This document shows positions 18,196 to 27,317 of a stretch of 64,000 bases of DNA, piece after piece. How positions within the stretch are numbered: the stretch's first letter is position 1; every line of letters begins with the position of its first letter. The translations under genes and the position numbers were made by a program. The notes under the pieces are model-generated. The model worked only from the letters and a program-made list of their open reading frames with translations, ran no database searches and had not been told where the DNA came from. Origin of the DNA: Bacteroidales bacterium F22 (GTDB taxonomy: Bacteria > Bacteroidota > Bacteroidia > Bacteroidales > Bacteroidaceae). The stretch lies in the NCBI GenBank assembly GCA_029541985.1, contig CP095414.1, positions 2,577,001 to 2,641,000 of the forward strand, given 5' to 3'.

Positions 18196-18816
18196 TTACT
18201 TTGAACTAGAAATCTTTCCTAGATCAAACCACTCTGGGTTTTTACCCGTTGCATCTTTGTAATAGTCTTTGATTTCTTGTAAATCTGTCTGATAATCACC
18301 AGAAGGGATGATGAATTTGTCCATCCTCACTTCTTTTTTCTTATAATCTATTCGTGCTAAAGTAATCGGCACATTAGCATTTAGCGCCATAAAGTAGAAT
18401 CCTTTTTTCCAATGAGGATTGGGACGTCGAGTTCCTTCAGGAGTGATGGCCAATGCAAATTGGTCTCTGTCTCTGAAAGCATGAACGACTTGTTCTACCA
18501 AAGAAGTCTGTTTGCTTCTAAATACTGGGATCCCTCCCATCCATTTGAAAATAGCTCCCATTGGCCAGAAAAACCAGCTACTCTTCATCATAAAATAAGT
18601 GCGTCGGCCGATAGCTTTGTAAAATACCTTACCGACAAGCAAGTCCCAATTTGAGGTGTGAGGTACGGCACAGATGATACACTTGTCAAAGTTAGGAGCT
18701 TCTGCAGAGAGAGTCCATCCCATAATCTTATAAAAGAACCATCTTGCGAGGCGCTGTCCCCAGGTGGATTCAGCTTTATGAGTTGGAATCTTACTATGAT
18801 TGGCTGTTGAGATCAT
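18196..18816 (-). CDS. 1-acylglycerol-3-phosphate acyltransferase-like (PlsC domain)
   Basis: 206 residues. The acyltransferase motif HTSNWD (H53 to D58, the HX4D catalytic pair) and the glycerolphosphate-binding PEGTRR (126-131) are both present, with GGIPVFR between them. Hydrophobic stretches near 25-35 and 80-95 suggest association with the inner membrane. The likely substrate is a lysophospholipid precursor; short PlsC-like proteins in Bacteroidetes can also act on amino-acid lipids, so the acceptor is uncertain. Its start overlaps the end of the 92-residue gene by 23 bases, so the two are coupled. Confidence 0.85.
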   Translation of the reverse strand: MISTANHSKIPTHKAESTWGQRLARWFFYKIMGWTLSAEAPNFDKCIICAVPHTSNWDLLVGKVFYKAIGRRTYFMMKSSWFFWPMGAIFKWMGGIPVFRSKQTSLVEQVVHAFRDRDQFALAITPEGTRRPNPHWKKGFYFMALNANVPITLARIDYKKKEVRMDKFIIPSGDYQTDLQEIKDYYKDATGKNPEWFDLGKISSSK

Positions 18817-19072
18817 TTAATTCTTCTAATATTTCGTTTACTACAGTATTGAAGTCTACTCCAAATTTTTTGTAAAATAATTTGACACTGCCAGGTTCTG
18901 TATGGCTGATTCGTTTGATAAATTCATCATTTGTTTTGATGATTTTAGTCATAAGTAGATCTGCTTTTTCTACATCTACATTTGGAATGTAAGCTTTGAA
19001 GACCATAGCTTCAGTGAGCAACTCTCCTAAGACATATCCAATTGCCTTTTTTAATTTTCTTCTACTTGCCAT
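18794..19072 (-). CDS. Small conserved helical protein of unknown function
   Basis: 92 residues, no signal peptide or membrane segment, predicted almost entirely helical (MASRRKLKKAIGYVLGELLTEAM, then EILEELNDL at the end). The N-terminus is basic and the C-terminus acidic. I do not recognise a functional family beyond a feeling that similar short proteins occur across Bacteroidales. It lies between the C1 peptidase gene (48 bases upstream) and the acyltransferase gene (overlapping), so it is probably part of a three-gene transcript. It may be a helper of either product, but nothing in the sequence shows this. Confidence 0.8.
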   Translation of the reverse strand: MASRRKLKKAIGYVLGELLTEAMVFKAYIPNVDVEKADLLMTKIIKTNDEFIKRISHTEPGSVKLFYKKFGVDFNTVVNEILEELNDLNSQS

Positions 19073-19119
19073 AATTTTTTTGTTTGATTTAAAATCTTAA
19101 CTCTTGATATAGTCAATGA

Positions 19120-20310
19120 CTATAGTCCCATCTTTTTACGTATATCTGCTGGGATGGCAGCTTTGTTGATAAGGATGTTCATCGTCTTATAAGCTACAAA
19201 AGCTTCACTAGCATACCAAATACCTTTGTATTTATTGTCTGTACCCCATGAATTTTTAACCATAAAATATTTTTTACCGTTTTGGTCTTTAGCTAAACCG
19301 TAGATGAGCATACCGTGATCATCTGTTGTTTGCCAGTTGTCATAGGCTTTCTGACGAAGGGCTTGTGTTACTTCTACTTCCTTACATGGTTTCTCAGCTA
19401 ATTCTTTTGCTTTTTCTGAATCACGTAGACCTAACCAATGGTCTTTGTCTGACCCTTCATTGCTTTTGGCATCAACATCTGGGAATACAGCTACACCATT
19501 ACGTGTAAATCCATTCTCACTGACATCGCTTCCCCAAGCAAATGTATATCCGTTTTCAATAGAAGAATTCATCACTTCCATCATTTCATCTAGTGGTAAA
19601 TTGTAAGATAAAGCCATGCGCCAATTATCTTGAACAAGAATAGGGAACTGAGAATAGAAAGGATGATGAGAATATGAAGTTATGGATACATAATCATCAA
19701 GATTAAGTCCAAGATGCTTCTCAAAACTCTTCGGAGTATATTCAACACCCTCATATTCGAAATGCTGTGGACGTTTGCCTAGATAAGTATCATAAATGGC
19801 ATTGAGTCCTTCTTTCCATACTGGAGTCAGTTTAGTCAATTTTCCTTTTGCAATCGCATTGACATATCCACCAGCAACTGCGTCTAATTCGCTATGTACT
19901 GGAAGTTTCTCTCCATATTTGATACCAGGCATAGCTGATTGTGGTACGATACCGTCATTTTTCAATACGTACAATACGTCATAGAAACTACCTCCAGGAG
20001 AGAACGAAGAATCTCCATGAAGACGTACATAATTGACTGCACGGTCTACCATCACGTTATGAACAACAAACATCTCAGATAGATCGTATTCGCCTTTGTT
20101 CATACGCAGTAATTCCGCTTCGAAAAAGCCAATACCAGAGAAACTCCAGCAAGTACTAGATCGGTTTTGGTCTTTTACCGAAGTAATAGGATTTGCTTTG
20201 ATTGTTGTAAATTTGAAACCATCTTTGGTTTTGTCTTTTTTCTTTGAGGCACTAGCAGTGGTAGAGAAACCTAACATTGCTATGGCTACGAGGACTAGAA
20301 ATTTCTTCAT
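19120..20310 (-). CDS. Exported papain-like (C1 family) cysteine peptidase, bleomycin-hydrolase/PepC type
   Basis: 396 residues with a signal peptide (1-22, ending TTASA). The catalytic triad is visible: Cys54 in QNRSSTCWSFSG, His332 in DDHGMLIYG and Asn353 in VKNSWG. The spacing and the LSEMFVVHN segment are those of the aminopeptidase C/bleomycin hydrolase group. Unlike the cytoplasmic PepC of Gram-positive bacteria it carries an export signal, so it would act in the periplasm or outside. It heads a likely transcript with the 92-residue gene and the acyltransferase gene. A full -7 element lies 44 bases upstream. Confidence 0.92.
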   Translation of the reverse strand: MKKFLVLVAIAMLGFSTTASASKKKDKTKDGFKFTTIKANPITSVKDQNRSSTCWSFSGIGFFEAELLRMNKGEYDLSEMFVVHNVMVDRAVNYVRLHGDSSFSPGGSFYDVLYVLKNDGIVPQSAMPGIKYGEKLPVHSELDAVAGGYVNAIAKGKLTKLTPVWKEGLNAIYDTYLGKRPQHFEYEGVEYTPKSFEKHLGLNLDDYVSITSYSHHPFYSQFPILVQDNWRMALSYNLPLDEMMEVMNSSIENGYTFAWGSDVSENGFTRNGVAVFPDVDAKSNEGSDKDHWLGLRDSEKAKELAEKPCKEVEVTQALRQKAYDNWQTTDDHGMLIYGLAKDQNGKKYFMVKNSWGTDNKYKGIWYASEAFVAYKTMNILINKAAIPADIRKKMGL

Positions 20311-20353
20311 TTGTTCTTTCTTTTTTTTCGTTTTTGACCTGTTTATTTCCCGC

Positions 20354-20361
20354 CAAAGTTA
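20354..20361 (-). promoter_or_regulatory. -7 promoter element of the C1 peptidase gene
   Basis: CAAAGTTA reads TAACTTTG on the minus strand, a full TAnnTTTG match, giving a leader of about 35 bases. Confidence 0.55.
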
Positions 20362-20575
20362 CGATAATTAATGAATAAATAAAGACAGATTGTATCAAAA
20401 TGATTATTTTTCGATTCATTATTCTACTTTTTTTGCGTTTATGTTGTTAATGTGTTAGATGTAGTCTACTTACTTAGTATAATTTTCTATCTTTACACCA
20501 TTCTATAGATTAATAAGTCTCATCTAGACGAGATGATAGATCTATGGAACGATTGATTATGTAATAATAAAATAT

Positions 20576-22150
20576 ATGAATTTAAAAAAACGATTTCCTA
20601 TAAATAATATAGGTGCATTGCTATTTGTTATGTGTCTATCTGTCAGTTGTAGCTCATCCGATAAAGACCCTGAAGTGGATCCGGTTACTCCTGTAGTCGA
20701 TGAACCGACTGAACCCTCTACCACTGCTAGTGCAACGTCGATTGCGATGAACGAATGGATGCTCTCAAAAATGCAAGATAAGTATCTATGGCAAGACGAT
20801 ATCCCAAGTGACTTGTCTACAGACACAGATGATACTCAAGCTTTTTTCGAATCAATGCTTTCTCAAAATGATGGAAAGCATACGAATGGTGCGGACTATT
20901 TCTACTCTTATCTAGAGGAGGATCCTGAATATACGGCTACTCGTGCTCTTCAAAGTGGTGATACTTATGGTCTGTTCTTGACTTGGTACCGATTGACTGA
21001 TGAGGATGGAGTGTCTACTGATAACTTAGCAGCTCGTGTGCTTTACGTAGCTGAAAATTCAAGTGCTGCAGAAGCTGGGGTAGAGCGAGGCGATTGGATT
21101 TGGTTTACTGACCAGTCAGGTGAAAGGAAAGATATTACTAGTTCTGATTTATTGTCTTTCTATTCAGGAAGTGGCTTCGGATTCTATACCATAAAGAATG
21201 GTGAGGAAATCACAGCGGCCAACTTGAAATTGGTGACGATATCTGCTTCTAAACAGATGGAACTGAGTCCTATATTCAAGTCAGAAGTCGTGGAACAAGG
21301 GGGCAAAAAAGTGGGTTATATTTGTTATAATGCTTTTGTTTCAGGTGTGACGCCTTTCGAAACATTTGAATATGATGATGCCTTGATTGCTATCTTCAAT
21401 GATTTCAAATCTCAACAAATTGATGATTTAGTTCTTGACCTTCGCTATAATGGAGGTGGTGACTTACGAACTGCAGGTCTATTAGCTTATATGCTTGCTC
21501 CTCAGGCAGATTTAGATCAACCTATTTGGATTCTGACTGACTATGATGGTGCAAAAGATTCTTATACCTTGTCTTCATTTAGAAATCGTTATAAAGATAG
21601 TAAATTTGACCAGACGTTGGATTTACCTAACTTGGATCTTTCGCATCTCTACTGCATCGTGTCAGCGTATACTGCGTCTGCTTCTGAAGCAGTTGCCAAT
21701 GGCTTGAAGCCTTATATGGATGTCACCTTGATTGGTAGCACTACCGAAGGAAAAGATGTCGGTATGGAACGTATTCGTGATAGCAATAACAAGTATCCCT
21801 ATTATATGTGGCCTATTACTTTCAGGATCACTAGTACGGATACTAGTTTTCACTATTCAGATGGTTTAGTTCCTGATACAGCCAATACGTTAGATGAGAA
21901 ATATGTAGTTGATTCATCGGGAAATAGTAGTGATATCGAGATGCTTCCATTGGGGGATCGTGGAGAGGCTTTGTTTGCTCATGCTTTAAGCTTGATTGCT
22001 GATACGCCTTCGACACGTGCTGTGAAGACAATCCGTACTTATGGTACAGTAGGTGTAGAAGTTCCTGCTTACGGTACGCTCACCAAACGTCCTTGGTATG
22101 AAACAAATGCACTGATTATTCCTGCAGAGAGTGTGGAAGAAGCGAACTAG
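20576..22150 (+). CDS. S41 family C-terminal-processing-like peptidase, lipoprotein
   Basis: 524 residues. Lipoprotein signal with the lipobox LSVSC (Cys25), followed by SSSDKDPEVDP and a Pro/Thr linker. A helical N-terminal domain (about 55-115) precedes a PDZ-like region (about 130-220, with AAEAGVERGDWI) and the S41 core (about 230-420). The catalytic dyad is Ser368 in TASASEA and Lys393 in EGKDVG, the 25-residue spacing known for this family. LDLRYNGGGD is the other hallmark. It would cleave extracytoplasmic proteins or peptides at the cell surface. It stands alone; its terminator lies inside the convergent hemW gene. Confidence 0.92.
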   Translation: MNLKKRFPINNIGALLFVMCLSVSCSSSDKDPEVDPVTPVVDEPTEPSTTASATSIAMNEWMLSKMQDKYLWQDDIPSDLSTDTDDTQAFFESMLSQNDGKHTNGADYFYSYLEEDPEYTATRALQSGDTYGLFLTWYRLTDEDGVSTDNLAARVLYVAENSSAAEAGVERGDWIWFTDQSGERKDITSSDLLSFYSGSGFGFYTIKNGEEITAANLKLVTISASKQMELSPIFKSEVVEQGGKKVGYICYNAFVSGVTPFETFEYDDALIAIFNDFKSQQIDDLVLDLRYNGGGDLRTAGLLAYMLAPQADLDQPIWILTDYDGAKDSYTLSSFRNRYKDSKFDQTLDLPNLDLSHLYCIVSAYTASASEAVANGLKPYMDVTLIGSTTEGKDVGMERIRDSNNKYPYYMWPITFRITSTDTSFHYSDGLVPDTANTLDEKYVVDSSGNSSDIEMLPLGDRGEALFAHALSLIADTPSTRAVKTIRTYGTVGVEVPAYGTLTKRPWYETNALIIPAESVEEAN

Positions 22151-23305
22151 TTAGGCTTCTTCTTCCAATGACATCAAGTCACTGATAATCCCGTCTGAAA
22201 TAAATAATCCTTTAGGAGAGATGCGGAGGTTTTGATTGACTTCATCCCACAATAAGTCCCCAGAAGTAATGTACTTCTGGGCTTGTTTTTTTATATAAGT
22301 CAAGTACTTGCTATCCAATTGCTGTTCGAGTTTGACTAAGTCAATTCCCCATTTGGTACGCAATCGAGTGAGCAAAATCTCATTGTAATGCATCTCTGGC
22401 GTGATGATTTCCTTTGTAATTCCTTCAATCCGAGACTGGTGCACACAATAGGTCTTTAAGTTAGGGGCATTCCATTGTCTGTCTTGTCCGTCATAGGAGT
22501 GAGCTGATGGGCCAATTCCTAAGTAAGGGGTCCCTTGCCAATAACTGCTATTGTGTCTGGACTCATAGCCTGGTTTGGCGAAATTGGATATTTCGTATGC
22601 CTGGAATCCTGCTTGGAGTAATTCTTCTCGCAGAATCTGAAAGTAGCGGATACTGTCTTCTTCTTTCGCTTCGGTAATCTCTCCATGAGCTAACCGCTTC
22701 TGAAGAGGGGTCCCTTCTTCATAAATAAGATGATAAGCTGAAATGTGAGTCGGATTGAGAGCAATAGCTTGTTTTATATCTGCTCGCCATGTTGCTTCTG
22801 TACTCCCTGGAAGTCCATAAATTAAATCTATACTTATGTTGTGAAATCCTAATCGTTTGCAGCGGTTGACAGCATCTATTGCCTGACGTGCATCGTGCCT
22901 ACGGGTGATGGAACGGAGTAGGTCATCTTGAAAACTTTGGATACCTATACTCAGACGATTTATGGGGAGTCTCGTTAGGGTCTGGACATATTCTTCTGTC
23001 AAGTCATCTGGATTGCATTCCATGGTAAATTCTTTTACTTGGGATTTTCCTGTCAGTTTGACTCCAGGATAATGATTCAGACCGTCGATGATTTGCTTCA
23101 ATTCATCTATACTAAATTGGGAGGGCGTACCTCCACCAAAATAAATCGTTTCGATGGTTGAACCATCTAGATAATCGGTTCGTTCTATGAGCTCTTGTTT
23201 CACTGCTCCGATGAAAGGAGTGTGGTCTAATTGAGTCGTAGAATAAAAATCACAATAGGCACAGCGCCTCTTGCAAAATGGGAAGTGAATGTATATGCCA
23301 GACAT
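22151..23305 (-). CDS. hemW: Radical SAM protein HemW (coproporphyrinogen III oxidase-like; heme chaperone)
   Basis: 384 residues. The radical-SAM cluster motif CxxxCxYC is at C10, C14 and C17 (HFPFCKRRCAYCDFYS) and is followed by YFGGGTPS, NPDDLTEEY, RLSIGIQSFQDD and DLIYGLPGS. The annotation 'oxygen-independent coproporphyrinogen oxidase' is common, but the short N-terminus lacks the extra cysteine of true HemN, which points to HemW, a heme-binding protein. The last base is adjacent to the stop of the convergent S41 gene, leaving no intergenic base. The -7 box ends only five bases before the ATG, suggesting a nearly leaderless mRNA. Confidence 0.9.
   Translation of the reverse strand: MSGIYIHFPFCKRRCAYCDFYSTTQLDHTPFIGAVKQELIERTDYLDGSTIETIYFGGGTPSQFSIDELKQIIDGLNHYPGVKLTGKSQVKEFTMECNPDDLTEEYVQTLTRLPINRLSIGIQSFQDDLLRSITRRHDARQAIDAVNRCKRLGFHNISIDLIYGLPGSTEATWRADIKQAIALNPTHISAYHLIYEEGTPLQKRLAHGEITEAKEEDSIRYFQILREELLQAGFQAYEISNFAKPGYESRHNSSYWQGTPYLGIGPSAHSYDGQDRQWNAPNLKTYCVHQSRIEGITKEIITPEMHYNEILLTRLRTKWGIDLVKLEQQLDSKYLTYIKKQAQKYITSGDLLWDEVNQNLRISPKGLFISDGIISDLMSLEEEA
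22258..22292 (+). terminator. Intrinsic terminator of the S41 gene, located inside hemW
   Basis: CCCAGAAGTA (22259-22268), a three-base loop, TACTTCTGGG (22272-22281) and then CTTGTTTTTTT on the plus strand. The ten-base-pair stem and T-tract lie about 108 bases past the S41 stop, within the antisense 3' part of hemW. Confidence 0.8.
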
Positions 23306-23310
23306 GGGAG

Positions 23311-23318
23311 CAAAGATA
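23311..23318 (-). promoter_or_regulatory. -7 promoter element of hemW
   Basis: CAAAGATA reads TATCTTTG on the minus strand. Five bases separate it from the ATG, so the transcript would start at or next to the start codon. Confidence 0.6.
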
Positions 23319-23364
23319 CATAATTATGTTGTCTAACACGTATGAGTTTTTGTATTTGTTGTGT

Positions 23365-23394
23365 ATAAAGGTTAAATTGCGCTTCAACCTTTAT
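23365..23394 (+). promoter_or_regulatory. Stem-loop or operator in the fusA2 leader
   Basis: ATAAAGGTT (23365-23373) and AACCTTTAT (23386-23394) are perfectly complementary around a 12-base loop. The second arm ends 16 bases before the fusA2 ATG. Confidence 0.4.
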
Positions 23395-23410
23395 CAATAT
23401 CGTCAAGCTT

Positions 23411-25570
23411 ATGAAAATATATCGAACAAACGAAATTAAAAACATTGCACTCCTAGGGAGTGCTGGTTCAGGTAAAACCACTCTAACAGAATCGATGCTT
23501 TGTGAAAGTGGAGTTATTAACAGACGTGGTACAGTCGAAGCGCACAATACGGTGAGTGACTATTTTCCTGTAGAACAGGAATATGGTTACTCTCTTTTTT
23601 CTGCTGTCACTCATATGGAGTGGCTCGGCAAGAAGCTCAATGTACTCGACTGTCCAGGGTCGGATGACTTTGTGGGAGGCGCTATTACGGCGCTAAATGT
23701 GATGGATACTGCAGTGATTCTTCTTAATGGTCGTTACGGAGTGGAAGTCGGTACACAGAACCATTTTCGTTATACTGAGATGCTGAAGAAACCAGTCATT
23801 TTCGTAGTCAATGATTTGGATGATGATAAGTGTGATTACGATAGTGTGTTGGAACAATTGCACGATGCTTATGGCACTAGCATAGTGCCTATTCAATATC
23901 CTTTGAGTACTGGGGCTGGCTTCAATGCAGTGATTGATATCTTATTGATGAAACAATATACGTGGGGTCCTGATGGAGGAGAACCTGTGATTACTGAAGT
24001 TCCTGAGTCAGAGATGGAAAAGGCGACCCAGATGCATAAGTTGTTGGTCGAAGCAGCAGCTGAAAATGATGAGGCTTTGATGGAGAAGTTTTTTGAAAAT
24101 GAATTTCTTACAGAGGATGAAATGCGTGAAGGTATTCGTAAAGGGTTGATTGACCGTGGTATTTTCCCCGTATTTTGCGTCTGTGCTGACAAAGATATGG
24201 GGATTCGTCGCTTTATGGAATTTTTGGGCAATGTAGTTCCTTTCGTTTCTGAGATGCCTAAGGTACACAATGTCAAAGGAGAAGAAGTGAAACCTGATGC
24301 TTCAGCTGCTACTTCTATCTATTTCTTCAAAACGAGTATGGAGCCTCATATTGGTGAGGTCTCTTATTTCAAGGTGATGAGTGGCACTCTTCACGAAGGA
24401 GATGACCTCGTCAATAAAGATAGGGGGTCTAAAGAGCGTATGGGGCAGATATTTGTAGTCGCTGGTTCTAAAAGAGAAAAAGTAAGTGAACTTCAAGCGG
24501 GAGATATCGGTGCGGCTGTGAAATTGAAAGATGTCAGAACGGGCAATACCTTGAATAGCAAAGATGCTGATAACCAATTTAATTTTATCAAGTATCCGAG
24601 CTATAAATATACACGCGCAATTTCTCCTGTCAATGAAGCAGATATGGAGAAGTTGATGACTATATTACATAGAATGCACGAAGAAGATCCTACTTGGATT
24701 TTAGAAAATTCAAAGGAGTTGCGTCAGACATTGATTCACGGACAAGGCGAATTTCATCTTCGAGCACTCAAATGGCGTCTGGAGCATAATGATAAACTGA
24801 TGATTCAATATGATGAACCTCGTATCCCGTATAGGGAAACAATTACCAAAAAAGCTACAGGGGATTATCGTCACAAGAAACAATCTGGTGGATCTGGACA
24901 GTTTGCTGAAGTACATATGATCGTAGAACCTTATCATGAGGGAGAAGATGTTCCTGCATTGTATCATTTTGGGAACCATGAAATCAAAATCAATATCAAG
25001 GGTACTGAAGAACATGAATTACCATGGGGAGGTAAACTTATCTTTATTAATAGTGTAGTCGGGGGAGCCATTGATACTCGATTTATGCCTGCTATTGTAA
25101 AGGGATTGATGCAACGGATGGAACAAGGTCCACTGACAGGTAGCTATGCACGTGATGTTCGTGTTATCGTTTATGATGGAAAGATGCATCCTGTAGATTC
25201 TAACGAGGTGTCCTTTATGTTGGCTGCTCGACATGCCTTCAGTGAAGCTTTTAAAAATGCAGGTCCGAAGATCTTGGAACCTATTTATGATGTTGAGGTA
25301 TTTGTCCCTAGCGATAAAATGGGGGATGTGATGAGCGATTTGCAAGGAAGACGTGCACTTATCATGGGGATGAGTAGTGAAAAGGGATACGAAAAACTTC
25401 AAGCTAAAGTTCCATTGAAAGAAATGAATGCTTATGCTACTGCGCTGAGTTCACTCACTGGTGGTCGTGCTTCTTTCATTATGAAATATTCAAGTTACGA
25501 ATTGGTCCCATCTGACTTACAAGAAAAGCTAATTAAGGCTTTCGACTCTGCTGATATGGAGGATGATTAG
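23411..25570 (+). CDS. fusA2: EF-G paralogue lacking the catalytic histidine (EF-G2)
   Basis: 719 residues with EF-G domain order: G domain (1-~275), domain II, then III-V ending in LTGGRASFIMKYSSYELVP. The P-loop GSAGSGKTT (16-24) is intact. The switch-II motif normally DTPGHxDF is DCPGSDDF, so Ser84 replaces the histidine that activates water for GTP hydrolysis, and the guanine-specificity motif NKxD is NDLD (134-137). These changes fit the EF-G2 that, as I recall, in Bacteroides thetaiotaomicron supports translation without hydrolysing GTP during carbon starvation and gut colonisation. Neighbouring rprX/rprY match that species' gene order. A promoter match is not evident; a perfect inverted repeat sits just before the start. 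Confidence 0.9.
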   Translation: MKIYRTNEIKNIALLGSAGSGKTTLTESMLCESGVINRRGTVEAHNTVSDYFPVEQEYGYSLFSAVTHMEWLGKKLNVLDCPGSDDFVGGAITALNVMDTAVILLNGRYGVEVGTQNHFRYTEMLKKPVIFVVNDLDDDKCDYDSVLEQLHDAYGTSIVPIQYPLSTGAGFNAVIDILLMKQYTWGPDGGEPVITEVPESEMEKATQMHKLLVEAAAENDEALMEKFFENEFLTEDEMREGIRKGLIDRGIFPVFCVCADKDMGIRRFMEFLGNVVPFVSEMPKVHNVKGEEVKPDASAATSIYFFKTSMEPHIGEVSYFKVMSGTLHEGDDLVNKDRGSKERMGQIFVVAGSKREKVSELQAGDIGAAVKLKDVRTGNTLNSKDADNQFNFIKYPSYKYTRAISPVNEADMEKLMTILHRMHEEDPTWILENSKELRQTLIHGQGEFHLRALKWRLEHNDKLMIQYDEPRIPYRETITKKATGDYRHKKQSGGSGQFAEVHMIVEPYHEGEDVPALYHFGNHEIKINIKGTEEHELPWGGKLIFINSVVGGAIDTRFMPAIVKGLMQRMEQGPLTGSYARDVRVIVYDGKMHPVDSNEVSFMLAARHAFSEAFKNAGPKILEPIYDVEVFVPSDKMGDVMSDLQGRRALIMGMSSEKGYEKLQAKVPLKEMNAYATALSSLTGGRASFIMKYSSYELVPSDLQEKLIKAFDSADMEDD

Positions 25571-25592
25571 TCTTAATAGGAGTTAAGTATTG

Positions 25593-25638
25593 CCTCTATA
25601 ACTGCTACTTGATATGATTTAAGTAGTAGTTATAGAGG
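25593..25638 (+). terminator. Long hairpin after fusA2
   Basis: CCTCTATAACTGCTACTT pairs with AAGTAGTAGTTATAGAGG, 18 base pairs with one G-U, and a ten-base loop. It is followed by TAATTAACG rather than a T-tract, so it may terminate weakly or stabilise the 3' end. Confidence 0.6.
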
Positions 25639-25750
25639 TAATTAACGAATAACCGCTAAAGGGTTTATCAGTGTGAGATAAATAACTCTAAAAAATAGGG
25701 GTTGTTTCGTTAATTGTTAGGTTTGTTATGGTTATGTTATTCTTTTTCGT

Positions 25751-25758
25751 TAATTTTG
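25751..25758 (+). promoter_or_regulatory. -7 promoter element of rprX
   Basis: TAATTTTG matches TAnnTTTG, and the rprX ATG begins only four bases after it, which places the transcript start at or next to the start codon (leaderless or nearly so). Confidence 0.55.
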
Positions 25759-25762
25759 TGCT

Positions 25763-27316
25763 ATGAAGAAATCAACGTTATGGGTATTGGTTGCTATAAT
25801 GATTCTTTCATTTGTAAGTCTTTTGTATTTACAAGTGGGGTATATCTCTGAGATGGTCAGAATGCGTAATGAGCAATTTGATGAATCTGTGAGACGCAGT
25901 CTTTATGATGTAGCTCAGGATGTAGAACAGGATGAAACTCGTAGATGGTTAACAGAAGAATTTAATTCTTCTCAAGCAGACGCAAGTAACTTGCTTGTTC
26001 AAGATTCGACTGCTGGCTACGTGAGTAGAACGCAACATTTCTTTTCTAAGTCTGAAGATGGCAAATCATTTTCTAGTACAACTATTCGGCAACGAATACC
26101 AATTGATCCTAAAGTACCTAAGTTATCAGTAAGTAAACTTCATGGTGCTAATAGTATATCTAACAAGTCAAAGTCCTTGCAAGAGGAGATGAGCCAGCGC
26201 TATATACATCAGCGTTATCTTGTCGATGAGGTTATCTGGCAAATGTTGTATCAAGCTAGTGACCGTCCTTTGAGGGAACGGGTGAACTTTAAGGTGTTAG
26301 ACGATTATTTAAAAGCTGAATTATTGAACAATGGGATTAAAATCCCTTATCACTTTGCTGTGATAGACAAAACAGGTAAAGAAGTATATAGGTGTTCCGA
26401 TTATGAAAATAAAGGAGAGGACTATTGTTATTATCAAGTCCTTTTCCCTAATGACCCTCCTGCAAAGATCAGTCAGGTAAGAGTTCATTTTCCTGCTCGA
26501 TCTAGTTATATACGTAATTCTATCGAATTTACTTTGCCATCGTTGATCTTTACTGTTGTTCTATTGTTTACTTTTATATTTACTATATATAACTTGTTTA
26601 AGCAGAAGAAATTGACAGAAATGCGCAATGACTTTATAAACAATATGACTCATGAGTTTAAAACACCGATTTCGACAATATCATTAGCTGCACAGATGTT
26701 GAATGATGGAGCAGTTGCAAAATCTCCAAAAATGTTTCAACATATTTCGCAGGTAATCAATGACGAGACGAAACGCCTTCGTTTCCAAGTAGAAAAGGTG
26801 TTGCAAATGTCGATGTTTGATAAACAGAAAGTAATGCTCAAGAAGAAAGATCTTGATGTTCATGAAATCATTGAGAACGTCACAAATACCTTCTCCCTCA
26901 AAGTAGAGAGTTATGGGGGTAAAATTGAAACTAACTTACGAGCTGGTAACCCAGTAATCGTAGCAGATGAAATGCACTTTACCAATGTCTTGTTCAATCT
27001 GATGGACAATGCTGTGAAATATCGGAAGGAAGAGGTTCCTTTGGAATTGGTAGTTAGTAGCTGGAATGATCAGAACAAACTCTTTATTTCAATCGAGGAC
27101 AATGGACTCGGCATAAAGAAAGAGAATGTGAAGAAAATCTTTGATCGCTTTTATCGTGTACATACGGGAAACCGTCATGATGTAAAGGGATTTGGACTTG
27201 GGTTAGCCTATGTCAAGCGAGTTATCGAAGAGCATAAAGGTTCGATAAAAGCTGAGAGTGAACTCAAGGTAGGAACAAAATTTATTATTACATTACCATT
27301 ATTAAAAAAGAATTAA
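25763..27316 (+). CDS. rprX: Sensor histidine kinase RprX
   Basis: 517 residues. An N-terminal membrane helix (about 7-24), a periplasmic sensor region (about 30-255) and a second helix (about 256-277) precede the HisKA box with His297 in NNMTHEFKTPIS. The ATPase domain is intact, with NLMDNAVKY, IEDNGLGI and GFGLGLAYVK. RprX was originally found in Bacteroides fragilis as the sensor of a pair affecting tetracycline response and later oxidative stress (recalled). The gene for its response regulator follows after a single base. I assign the name from sequence character and the conserved neighbourhood beside fusA2. Confidence 0.88.
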   Translation: MKKSTLWVLVAIMILSFVSLLYLQVGYISEMVRMRNEQFDESVRRSLYDVAQDVEQDETRRWLTEEFNSSQADASNLLVQDSTAGYVSRTQHFFSKSEDGKSFSSTTIRQRIPIDPKVPKLSVSKLHGANSISNKSKSLQEEMSQRYIHQRYLVDEVIWQMLYQASDRPLRERVNFKVLDDYLKAELLNNGIKIPYHFAVIDKTGKEVYRCSDYENKGEDYCYYQVLFPNDPPAKISQVRVHFPARSSYIRNSIEFTLPSLIFTVVLLFTFIFTIYNLFKQKKLTEMRNDFINNMTHEFKTPISTISLAAQMLNDGAVAKSPKMFQHISQVINDETKRLRFQVEKVLQMSMFDKQKVMLKKKDLDVHEIIENVTNTFSLKVESYGGKIETNLRAGNPVIVADEMHFTNVLFNLMDNAVKYRKEEVPLELVVSSWNDQNKLFISIEDNGLGIKKENVKKIFDRFYRVHTGNRHDVKGFGLGLAYVKRVIEEHKGSIKAESELKVGTKFIITLPLLKKN

Positions 27317-27317
27317 A

